Below are positions 54,355 to 62,891 of a stretch of 64,000 bases of DNA, piece by piece. Every line of letters begins with the position of its first letter. The first letter of the stretch is position 1. A program made the translations under genes and the position numbers. Under the pieces are notes generated by a model that was not told where the DNA came from, did not search any database, and worked only from the letters and a program-made list of their open reading frames with translations. This stretch comes from Aliarcobacter faecis (GTDB lineage Bacteria > Campylobacterota > Campylobacteria > Campylobacterales > Arcobacteraceae), in NCBI RefSeq assembly GCF_013201705.1, contig NZ_CP053837.1:2108001-2172000 (forward strand), in the 5' to 3' direction.

Positions 54355-57261
54355 ATCAAAACTCTAATTTCAATATTAATTTCTATAAGCTTTGCTTTTT
54401 CATCTAGCCAAAATATATCTTTAATAAATGACTTAAAAAGTGTAATTCAAAAAGAAGAGTATTTATCTTTGGCAATAAATAAATACATTTTGCAAAATGG
54501 GAAAATTCCAAAAAAAAGTGATAATTCTTTAGATTGGGATAAACTTATGACAAGTGATTATTTAGGAACAAATTTTAATAAATATAATCCTATAACAAAA
54601 CAAAATATAGTAGTAACTTTTGATTCAAATAATATTGCCTTTATAAAAGGTGTTTTTTTAGATGATAAAAATTATACAAGTGAACTTAACTATTTATACA
54701 ATTTTTATATAAACAAAATTTTTAGAGTAAATACTATTCCTCCCAAAGATAATACAAAAGCTGAATTAGTAAAAGGTTCTCAAGTTCTATATAGCAAAAT
54801 CCAAAATGAAATAGTAAATATAATAAATGAAAATAAGAATAAAATATTTTTACCTACTCAAGATTGTGAAATTGGAAATTACTACTATGAGTTAAAAAGT
54901 GAAAGTTTAATATATAAATATTGCAAAACAGCAATTTCATCAATTGAAATTTATCAAGCAGCACCTATTTATCTAGATAATTTAGATGATTTAAAATATA
55001 TAAGAGTAGGTATAGGAGAAAAAGCTTATATTAAAGATGGTATTTCATGGTATGAATATTACTATGAAGGAAATGGTTCTTGGATACCTCTTGGAACAGG
55101 AAGGACTACTGGGCAGATAAATGATCAGCTTAGTATAGAAGATAGAATTTTATCATATATTCCTGATGCTAAAGATTTAGTTTTAAGACGAGATGGGGGA
55201 TGTATGCTTGCAAATGGTGATATTTTTTGTTGGGGAAATAATAGATATAAAAAAGTAGGAATTGAGAACTACGGGCAATTAGATACTACAATAAAACCTG
55301 ATTATGTAAATACTCCTGTTATGCTAAAAGTTCAAATAGAAGATTCTGTTCAAAATAATAAAAGATGGTATAACAATCCATATAGAATAAAATTTGAGAA
55401 AATGGCTATGAATAGTACAAATGTTTGTGGAATTTCGCCAATATTCAACTATTTTGAAGGTACTCAAAAAAAGTTTGGAGGAGATCTATACTGTAATGGT
55501 CAAATAACACCCTTATATTTTGAAAATATTTCTACAGGAAGTAATGAAACTTCAATATTAGGTAAAAATAAATTTTTTGGATGGGGGAAAAGTGATAAAA
55601 CTGATGACCCACCCAAATTAATAAAAATTTCTGAAGATGGTGGACCTATTGAAAAGAATTCTTTAGGAGAAGAATTAACCATAACAAGAGATGAAATATA
55701 TCTAACGGATATTGTAATGGTAGAAGATACTATTGCTGTTTTATCTGATGATGGGAAAATATATACTATTGGAAAAAACTATAATGGAGCACTAGGAATT
55801 GGAAGTGATGATAAGTTTATAATTCAATCTACACCTAAAGAAGTAAAAAATAATGATGTTTTATTTAAAAAAATATTCGCATTAAGAGATATTGCAACTT
55901 TTGGAGCAATAGACAGTAATAACTACTTTTATATTTGGGGAGAAAGACCAAATGGAAAAGTTTATTATGAACCAACAATTGTAAGTAATTCATTAAAATT
56001 CAACCCTGATGGTATTTTTACAAATAGTAAAGATTTTCTTTTAAAAGCAGTAAATAATAGTTTTTATAGAACAAAAAATAATATAGATTTAGTCCCTATT
56101 TCAGCAATACCTAGTACGGCAATAAGTGCTTCTATTTACGATAACAATTCCACAGAACTTTATATTTATGTAAATGAAAATATGGTTTTAGAAGGAAATA
56201 ATGATTTTTTAGTTTGTAAAGAGTCTAATAGTTCAAATTGTGATACAACAGATACAGCAATTTTTAAAACAGCTTTAAATGAACTAAATAGTATTACAAA
56301 TAGATTTAATGGAAAAGATTATGCAAATTTTGCAAATGTTTCCATTTATAGATTAGATACTGTAAAAGCTGAAACATTTGAGGATTTTGAAAATAAGAGT
56401 ACTACAGGGTGGAGTAGAAATACAATAACTACTATTCCTAATAATGGTGATTTAACAAAAGTTCCAGCAACAACCTTTTTAGGACGTTTCCCAACAAATT
56501 CTCCTTGTACAGGAAATCCTTGTAGCGATGAAAGTCCATTTAGCGTTACGAAAACATATACCTTTTCTCAATATCCAAATCATGAAGTTGAAATAGAATT
56601 TGATTTTTATGAAATTGGAAGTTGGGATGGAGAAAGATTTGAAATATATGCAAATGGGGTACTATTAGCTCAAGATCATTTTATATGGGATGGGCATGCT
56701 TTTATGAAAGATAGTAATGTAACAGGTATATATTTACAAGATAATATATCTTTAATATCTGGACATAATTATAATCAAACTTACAAATATAAATTAAAAT
56801 CAAAATTGAATAATGCTGGACAATTACAATTAGAATTTAAAACTAGCTTAGAATTTCAAGGAAATAATACAGAAACAAATCAAAGTGATTATCAAAAAAA
56901 ACCTCCTTTATATGGAAATTATTGGTCTAAATTTGATGAAGGTCTCTCTAATGAATCCTGGGGAATTGATAATATACGAATAAAAGTAAAAGAAACAAAT
57001 AAAATATTTGTTTGTTCAATGACAAGTATGGGGAGTGCTTCACAAATGTATTGTTGGGGAAATATTGGAAGAGGTGTACCAATTTTAAGTACTTCTTTGT
57101 ATGATGTTGCTAAAATATCTACTATAAATAAGTTATTTGTTACTCAAGAAAGTGAAAAGACAAGTCAAATGGCATTTGATAAATTCAATGATTCTGGTAA
57201 TTTATTTTTAAAATACCCAACATATATTGGTGGATTTGATTATCCATTTTACTTTAAATAA
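54355..57261 (+). CDS. Large RCC1-like surface protein, copy 3, with ATC start
   Basis: Probable pilus-associated adhesin of 968 residues. The first conventional codon (TTG, 54469) would remove the signal peptide; the frame is open back to 54355, giving KTLISILISISFAFS after ATC, with AAGGTGG five bases upstream. The start is therefore inferred to be ATC. Order: signal peptide, the family module (about 20-250, Cys171 and Cys190), RCC1-like repeats (GGCMLANGDIFCWGNN about 282, IAVLSDDGKIYTIGKN about 460), a jelly-roll-like domain (FEDFENKSTTGW to SWGIDNIRIKV, about 675-880) and a last MYCWGNIGRG. Ligand unknown. Confidence 0.75.
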   Translation: MKTLISILISISFAFSSSQNISLINDLKSVIQKEEYLSLAINKYILQNGKIPKKSDNSLDWDKLMTSDYLGTNFNKYNPITKQNIVVTFDSNNIAFIKGVFLDDKNYTSELNYLYNFYINKIFRVNTIPPKDNTKAELVKGSQVLYSKIQNEIVNIINENKNKIFLPTQDCEIGNYYYELKSESLIYKYCKTAISSIEIYQAAPIYLDNLDDLKYIRVGIGEKAYIKDGISWYEYYYEGNGSWIPLGTGRTTGQINDQLSIEDRILSYIPDAKDLVLRRDGGCMLANGDIFCWGNNRYKKVGIENYGQLDTTIKPDYVNTPVMLKVQIEDSVQNNKRWYNNPYRIKFEKMAMNSTNVCGISPIFNYFEGTQKKFGGDLYCNGQITPLYFENISTGSNETSILGKNKFFGWGKSDKTDDPPKLIKISEDGGPIEKNSLGEELTITRDEIYLTDIVMVEDTIAVLSDDGKIYTIGKNYNGALGIGSDDKFIIQSTPKEVKNNDVLFKKIFALRDIATFGAIDSNNYFYIWGERPNGKVYYEPTIVSNSLKFNPDGIFTNSKDFLLKAVNNSFYRTKNNIDLVPISAIPSTAISASIYDNNSTELYIYVNENMVLEGNNDFLVCKESNSSNCDTTDTAIFKTALNELNSITNRFNGKDYANFANVSIYRLDTVKAETFEDFENKSTTGWSRNTITTIPNNGDLTKVPATTFLGRFPTNSPCTGNPCSDESPFSVTKTYTFSQYPNHEVEIEFDFYEIGSWDGERFEIYANGVLLAQDHFIWDGHAFMKDSNVTGIYLQDNISLISGHNYNQTYKYKLKSKLNNAGQLQLEFKTSLEFQGNNTETNQSDYQKKPPLYGNYWSKFDEGLSNESWGIDNIRIKVKETNKIFVCSMTSMGSASQMYCWGNIGRGVPILSTSLYDVAKISTINKLFVTQESEKTSQMAFDKFNDSGNLFLKYPTYIGGFDYPFYFK

Positions 57262-57270
57262 GGAAGAGAT

Positions 57271-58938
57271 TTGAGAGAGTTTAAAAATTTAATTACAATT
57301 TCTACAGCTATTCTACTGTTTTCTGGTTGTAGTCCCAAAAGTTTTCACAATGAGATGATAGAAAGCACTAAGAAATCTTTAGATAAAAAAGATTATAACA
57401 GTATCAAACAATCCTACTCTGATAGTTTGATAGATGAGATAGATATACAAAAAGCATATATCTCTGTAATAGATGATAAATCTTTAGGTGATATATTAAA
57501 AGAGCTTGAACAAATAGATGGAAACTTATACTTTTTAAAAAGTAGTGATATCTTAGTTCCAAAAAGTAGAATAAAAATATCAAGTTTTGAAGATTTAAAC
57601 AACTACTTAAATGCTGTTTTAGACAAAACTCTTACAGTTGAACAAAATGGACAGATGTATTTAGTAAAAATCTTAAATTCTAGTGAGAGAAAAAAAAGAT
57701 CAATTAAATCAATTCCTTTTAACCTTGAAGGGCAAATTACTGTAGAGGAATTAATAAGACTTATAACTGTAGAGTCTGGTTATGAGGTAAATATTGGAAG
57801 TTTTATAGAAAATAGAAATGATTTCCAAAATAGTATTGTGCAAATAAGTTCAAGAGATTTGCAAGATGCACTAAATTCATTAGCACAATCAAAAGATGTA
57901 TATGTAGATATAGATTATGATAAAGAAGCTATAAATATAAGTAGATATAAAGATGTAGTTATTGAACTTAATATTCCACTTTTAGATATGAGTTCATCTA
58001 GCCAAACTTCAAATCAAGAGACAAGTGGAGGAGAGAGTAAAATAGAAAATAAATCTCAAATTGTACTTTATGAAGAACTAGATAAAATGCTAAAAAATAT
58101 TATCTCAACCGATAAAATTTCATCTTATCATATAGATAAAGCAAGTGGTTTAATTTTTTTAAAATCTACAAAAAGTATAGAAAATGCTGTACGAACTTTG
58201 GCAAAAGCTTACGAAGCTAGTTTTGCAAAAGAGGCTATTATCGAGTTTGAAAGAATTGAAGTTTTATTAAATAAAAGTAGATCTTTTGGTATTTTAGGAG
58301 CTGATTTTGCAAAAACTGGAGATGGAACTTCTTGGAATGTAGGACCACTTTCAGCTGAAAGTACAGGAGCTTTAGGATTTGAAACTATAAATCCAACAAG
58401 AACCCTAAGAATGCTTGCTGATTCTAAAAATGATATTGGGAAAATGCTAAATTATAGTAAAAATATGATTGTTCTAAAAAATAATATTCCATCTGTTCAA
58501 GCTATTACTGATAATACTGATTATGTTGAAAAAATTGAAACAACAAGAGATGCGGATACAAAAGAGAGAACATCTGATGTTACAGTAAATACTTTAAAAG
58601 AGGGAACAAGTATCACTGCTATGGCAAAAATATCAAGAGATAAAATATTTTTAAATATAGCACCAACAATTAAAAAACTAATTACATTTAAAGAAGTAAG
58701 TATTGATGGAACAACTATTCAACTTCCTCAATACAATGACCAAAGTTATAATGTCTCAAAAGAGGTTAAATTAGGAGAGACTTCTATTGTTGGGTCTATC
58801 ATAGTTCATGATGATGCAAAAAATTATCAAGGTATAGTTCCAATAGAGAGCTTTGCAATAGGTGGAACAGACTCAAAATCTTATGTAAGACGAGAGATTG
58901 TTTATGTAATTACTTTAAAAGAGATAAAAGGTTTCTAA
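57271..58938 (+). CDS. Type IVb pilus-like lipoprotein secretin
   Basis: Outer-membrane channel of the machine, similar in plan to PilN/BfpB lipoprotein secretins. The 555-residue protein starts at TTG after AAGGAAGAG, with a lipoprotein signal (lipobox LFSGC, about residue 20). N-terminal domains include FNLEGQITVEELIRLITVES (STN-like, about 150). The C-terminal secretin domain includes EAIIEFERIEVLLNKSRSFG, KNNIPSVQAI and LNIAPTI, and closes with a REIVYVITLKE strand. It lies nine bases after copy 3. Confidence 0.88.
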   Translation: MREFKNLITISTAILLFSGCSPKSFHNEMIESTKKSLDKKDYNSIKQSYSDSLIDEIDIQKAYISVIDDKSLGDILKELEQIDGNLYFLKSSDILVPKSRIKISSFEDLNNYLNAVLDKTLTVEQNGQMYLVKILNSSERKKRSIKSIPFNLEGQITVEELIRLITVESGYEVNIGSFIENRNDFQNSIVQISSRDLQDALNSLAQSKDVYVDIDYDKEAINISRYKDVVIELNIPLLDMSSSSQTSNQETSGGESKIENKSQIVLYEELDKMLKNIISTDKISSYHIDKASGLIFLKSTKSIENAVRTLAKAYEASFAKEAIIEFERIEVLLNKSRSFGILGADFAKTGDGTSWNVGPLSAESTGALGFETINPTRTLRMLADSKNDIGKMLNYSKNMIVLKNNIPSVQAITDNTDYVEKIETTRDADTKERTSDVTVNTLKEGTSITAMAKISRDKIFLNIAPTIKKLITFKEVSIDGTTIQLPQYNDQSYNVSKEVKLGETSIVGSIIVHDDAKNYQGIVPIESFAIGGTDSKSYVRREIVYVITLKEIKGF

Positions 58939-58941
58939 AAT

Positions 58942-59958
58942 ATGCAACTATTTGCCGATCCATATGAACAGTTTTTATTAGACTATCTTGTAACAAAATT
59001 AGAAAATGGTTCAAATACAAGGAGAGCCTTAATTCTTTATAGCGAACAAATAAGCAAAGAAACAAAGTTTAAAAAAAGACTTCTTGCGGCAATTAAAGAT
59101 ATGGAAATAGGAAAACAAAATCTTGAAGGGATTTTATTTAAACATAAATTTTTAAATAGTTTTCAATTTTCACTAGTTGTAAATAGCACAAATACATTAG
59201 ATGGGTTAAAACTTGTATTGTCTTTTAAAAAAGCAAACTCAAATCTAATAGTAAAGATGATAAATCCTATTTTTGTTCCTCTAGTTATTATTATTGGAAC
59301 ATTTTATGGGCTTATAAAATATCTTGATATTTTACAACTAGATTTAATACTTTTAAGAAAATTAAACCCTGATGTTGAACAATTTTTAGGAATTCCAAAA
59401 TATTTTACCTATGATTTTGCATATATTGGATTAGCTATATCTATAATTATTACAGCATTTATATTTTTTGGATATTTATATACTGAAAAATATAAGCCAG
59501 GGTGGTTATATAAAGTTTTTAAAACTCAAGCCTACTCTGATGGTAGGTTTATGTTTAGAATTTTAAATGGTATGCTTAGTGCTGGTATTTCATTTCATAA
59601 AACATCTTTAATTTTATCAAAAGATTATTTTAAAGAGGGACTTAGACCATTTTTTAGAGATTTAGCAATTATGATTAATAAAAATAAAAAGCTTTATGTA
59701 ATGTTTGAGAAATATAATTTTCCACCACTTATTACTGCTGATATAAAATTATCTGAACTAAGTAAAACAAGTTTTTCTGAAGTTACAAAAGCTTTATACC
59801 AAACTTGTGATACTATGTATGAAAAACAGATAGATTATATGATTTTACAGTGGAAGTTTTTCTTCTGGTTAATTGCAATGTTAATTACTGTTGTTATTGG
59901 TTCTGATATTATTAACTTAGTTATTAGTACATTTACATTTAAAACTTTATATCAATAA
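58942..59958 (+). CDS. GspF/PilC-like inner-membrane platform protein
   Basis: Polytopic platform of a type IV pilus or type II secretion-like machine, more like the short PilR/BfpE form. The 338-residue protein has an N-terminal cytoplasmic helical domain (about 1-100), membrane segments at about 112-132, 157-176 and 307-328, and a second GspF-like half with GRFMFRILNGMLSAGISFHKT. It lies three bases after the secretin and ten before the ATPase gene. The call rests on motif and context. Confidence 0.85.
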   Translation: MQLFADPYEQFLLDYLVTKLENGSNTRRALILYSEQISKETKFKKRLLAAIKDMEIGKQNLEGILFKHKFLNSFQFSLVVNSTNTLDGLKLVLSFKKANSNLIVKMINPIFVPLVIIIGTFYGLIKYLDILQLDLILLRKLNPDVEQFLGIPKYFTYDFAYIGLAISIIITAFIFFGYLYTEKYKPGWLYKVFKTQAYSDGRFMFRILNGMLSAGISFHKTSLILSKDYFKEGLRPFFRDLAIMINKNKKLYVMFEKYNFPPLITADIKLSELSKTSFSEVTKALYQTCDTMYEKQIDYMILQWKFFFWLIAMLITVVIGSDIINLVISTFTFKTLYQ

Positions 59959-59968
59959 GAGGCTTAAA

Positions 59969-61666
59969 ATGTTAAGTAAATTTTCCATCAATCTAAAAAA
60001 GCCAAATTTTAAATTTCTAAAAAATAGTAAAAAGTTTCAATTTAATAAAGAATCATTAGAAAAGATTTTTAGAGACTTTGATTATAAAGCTTATTTAACT
60101 AAATATAAAAATAGATTTAATGAACTATTAGGAAAAGAGTCTGATAATACAAATCATCTAGGAAATATGATTGAGGCTATGATACAGACAAAATATAAGT
60201 TGAAAGGTGGATTTTCTGATTTAATAGCAAACGAAGCAAAATATGAGAGTTTTGTAAGAAGTTTAGGTTATGAATATTTTGATAGTTATACAGAGCTTCT
60301 TAAAGTATATAAAGATACTTCAAGTTTTTTAGATGATAAAAAACAAGAACTTTGTGCAAATATGTATATTATAACTCTGGAAGATATAAAAAATAAAAAT
60401 AAAGTTTTAGGAATTAGAGATGTTGTAAATTTAGATTTTGAAGTATTAAGTAAATTCTATTTTACAAAAGTTGTAGTTCTTGGAGAGGGTGTTTTATCTT
60501 CAGTATTTGGAGAAGATAGAGAGATTATCTTTAATTCCAATGCTGATACAGAAAATGATGAAGAGATAAATAAATACTTTGATAAGATGATGGGGCAAGC
60601 AATACTTTTAGGAGCATCTGATATACATATTCAAAAAACTAGTCGTTATGCCTCTTTATGGTTTAGAATAGATGGTATAAAAGTTGATATGGGAACTATG
60701 CCTATAGCCATTGCAAAAACAATAAAAAGAAGATTAGTAACTATGGCTGACCAAGAAGACTCTGATTATGAGTCAATAAATGGGGTTATCAACTATGATT
60801 ATGCAAAAAAGAATATCAAATTTAGAATTGGATTAATCAACTCAAAGTTAAACTTCTCTTTAGTTATGAGGATGATTGGTGGTAAAGGTGTAGTTTCTCA
60901 TAATCTTTCTGGACTTAACTATCCAGAAGAGACTATAAAAATATTAAATAATCTTTCAAAATATGCAAATGGAATGATTCTTATAACAGGACAAGTTGGA
61001 AGTGGGAAAACTCATCTAATGTATGCCCTACTTCAACAACTAGCAAAACAGCAACAATATGTTATTACTATCGAAGACCCTGTTGAGTATGTTGATGAGT
61101 CATTTTTCCAAATCGATTTATCAGAGTTTGCAAGTGCTAGTGATGAGTTTAAATATGGTTACCCTGAAGCTGTTGTTGATATCCTAAGGCAAGATTCAAA
61201 TATTATCCTTATTGGAGAGACTAGAGAACCTCAAACCGCACAACAACTTGTAAATGCTTCAAACTTAGGACAGCTTGTATTTTCAACAATGCACACCAAC
61301 TCTGCACCTGCAACAGTTTCAAGGATGACAAGTTCACTAGGAATAAATGAAGGGGATATAATAGATAATTTAAGAGGAATTGTATCTCAAAGACTTGTTA
61401 GAAAACTTTGTAAATTCTGTAGTGTTCCTGATAATACTGGTGGATATAAAAAAGTTGGTTGTGATGAATGTAGTCATACTGGATTTAAAGGTAGGGTCCC
61501 TATTGCTGAAGTTGTAAGATTTAAATTAGGTCATGGTGGGGATTTCCAAAATCCAGCAGAATATATGACTGTTGAAAAAGCTGCAATGGCACAATATTAT
61601 GCAGGATTTATAACTCATGAAGATGCAACTGCAATTATAAGAGGGGAAGAAGTATGGTACGATTAG
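59969..61666 (+). CDS. GspE/PilB-like assembly ATPase
   Basis: Cytoplasmic hexameric ATPase that powers fibre extension. The 565-residue protein has an N-terminal domain of about 200 residues and the catalytic core: Walker A GQVGSGKTH (341-349), Asp box ITIEDPVEY (about 367), Walker B IILIGE (412-417) and His box MHTNSA. A Cys4 zinc site, CKFC and CDEC (481-501), marks it as an extension ATPase, not PilT. No retraction ATPase is in the window. It overlaps the next gene by 13 bases. Confidence 0.93.
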   Translation: MLSKFSINLKKPNFKFLKNSKKFQFNKESLEKIFRDFDYKAYLTKYKNRFNELLGKESDNTNHLGNMIEAMIQTKYKLKGGFSDLIANEAKYESFVRSLGYEYFDSYTELLKVYKDTSSFLDDKKQELCANMYIITLEDIKNKNKVLGIRDVVNLDFEVLSKFYFTKVVVLGEGVLSSVFGEDREIIFNSNADTENDEEINKYFDKMMGQAILLGASDIHIQKTSRYASLWFRIDGIKVDMGTMPIAIAKTIKRRLVTMADQEDSDYESINGVINYDYAKKNIKFRIGLINSKLNFSLVMRMIGGKGVVSHNLSGLNYPEETIKILNNLSKYANGMILITGQVGSGKTHLMYALLQQLAKQQQYVITIEDPVEYVDESFFQIDLSEFASASDEFKYGYPEAVVDILRQDSNIILIGETREPQTAQQLVNASNLGQLVFSTMHTNSAPATVSRMTSSLGINEGDIIDNLRGIVSQRLVRKLCKFCSVPDNTGGYKKVGCDECSHTGFKGRVPIAEVVRFKLGHGGDFQNPAEYMTVEKAAMAQYYAGFITHEDATAIIRGEEVWYD

Positions 61667-62403
61667 CAATTACTGATTTTGCTTCAAAAGAGGAGAGTGA
61701 ATATTTTTACGTAAATGAAGAGTATGAAACTTCTCAAAATATGTTTACATATTCAGCATTTAAAAGATATAGTGCCTATTTACCGAAAGAAGATACAAGT
61801 AAATTTTATTCTTTAAATCTCTTATCAAAGAAATATTTAGAAAAAAATAGATTTTTAATCCATATTGCAGATGAAGAGTTTATAATTTTATTTAATCATA
61901 AAACAATTTATAGTGCAAAAATAAATCCAAGCTTTATTACAGATGATATGATTAAATCTATACTAATTACTAAACATATTACTATGCTAAGTAGTGGAGG
62001 AGAACTTGATAAATTTTATTATGTAATTAATTCAAAATTTAGAGCTGCTTTAGAAATAATTTTAAAACAAAATATTAAAAATGAAAAGAAACAAGTTATT
62101 GCTCAATCTTTAGGAGATATTGAAGATTTAGTTGCCTCTTTAAAAGATTTAGATACTCCACAATCTCATACAACTAAACTATCTATTTTAGCTCTTTTAC
62201 TTGGTGGAAGTTTTTGGTTAAGTTTTTTTGGACTTAGCATAATAAAAGATAAATATCTTCAAATAGAACCTCTTGAACCACTAAAACAAGAACTTAATTT
62301 TGAAAATAGTTTTAAAACAAGGCAATTAAAAACTCTAAGTGATGTACAAAAGGAATATAATAAACTAACAGAGTGTATCACATACAAAGAGGATTTAAAA
62401 TGA
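61654..62403 (+). CDS. Single-pass membrane assembly protein (PilO/PilL-like by position)
   Basis: The 249-residue protein has a soluble part of about 180 residues, one membrane helix (about 184-202, ILALLLGGSFWLSFFGLSI) and a short periplasmic tail. It has the topology of GspL- or R64 PilO-type proteins that connect the ATPase with the inner-membrane complex, but there is no decisive family motif. The start overlaps the ATPase end by 13 bases, and its stop overlaps the next start (ATGA). Confidence 0.65.
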   Translation: MVRLAITDFASKEESEYFYVNEEYETSQNMFTYSAFKRYSAYLPKEDTSKFYSLNLLSKKYLEKNRFLIHIADEEFIILFNHKTIYSAKINPSFITDDMIKSILITKHITMLSSGGELDKFYYVINSKFRAALEIILKQNIKNEKKQVIAQSLGDIEDLVASLKDLDTPQSHTTKLSILALLLGGSFWLSFFGLSIIKDKYLQIEPLEPLKQELNFENSFKTRQLKTLSDVQKEYNKLTECITYKEDLK

Positions 62404-62891
62404 TAAGTATTAGTAATAGCACTTTAAAAAAAGTTTCGAAAACTATAGTTTTAGGAATAATTACTTATACACTATTTTTTATGACCTCAACAGTTATAGA
62501 ATATTATCACTCATATAAAGATAAAGAACGACTTACAAATGAATTACAAATAAAAAGAGATGAAACAACTGCTTTAAAACAGGAAATAAATAATCTAAAA
62601 GAGAAGATAAAAATAATTCAAGAGAGTTATATAAAAGAAGATGAAATAAAAATTAGAGTTAGTGAAATCTTTGATAGGGTATCTTTACTTGACTATCAAT
62701 TAAAACTTATAGATGTAAAAAATGAGTGTATAGATAGACATATTATCATTGCTAGATTATATGCAAATAGCGAAAATGGTTTTAAAGTAGGTGAAGGGAT
62801 TTTTAACTATCTTGGAGAGACTATTAGAAGTGAACAAGATGAAAATCTATATTTTATAAACTATATCTCAAGACCAAGGGATATAAAATGA
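62400..62891 (+). CDS. Single-pass membrane coiled-coil protein (GspM/PilP-like by position)
   Basis: With the ATG at 62400 (AGAGGA upstream) the protein is 163 residues: a membrane helix near 14-34, a coiled coil at about 45-80 (rich in Lys and Glu) and a small beta domain at the C-terminus. The topology is that of the inner-membrane alignment proteins of pilus and type II secretion machines. No named family is recognised. ATGA overlaps couple it to both neighbours. Confidence 0.65.
   Translation: MISISNSTLKKVSKTIVLGIITYTLFFMTSTVIEYYHSYKDKERLTNELQIKRDETTALKQEINNLKEKIKIIQESYIKEDEIKIRVSEIFDRVSLLDYQLKLIDVKNECIDRHIIIARLYANSENGFKVGEGIFNYLGETIRSEQDENLYFINYISRPRDIK

Noticed and set aside
56360-57261. 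Separate gene for the jelly-roll domain
   Set aside because: The frame is continuous with the RCC1-like part and contains no internal ribosome site or start of note.
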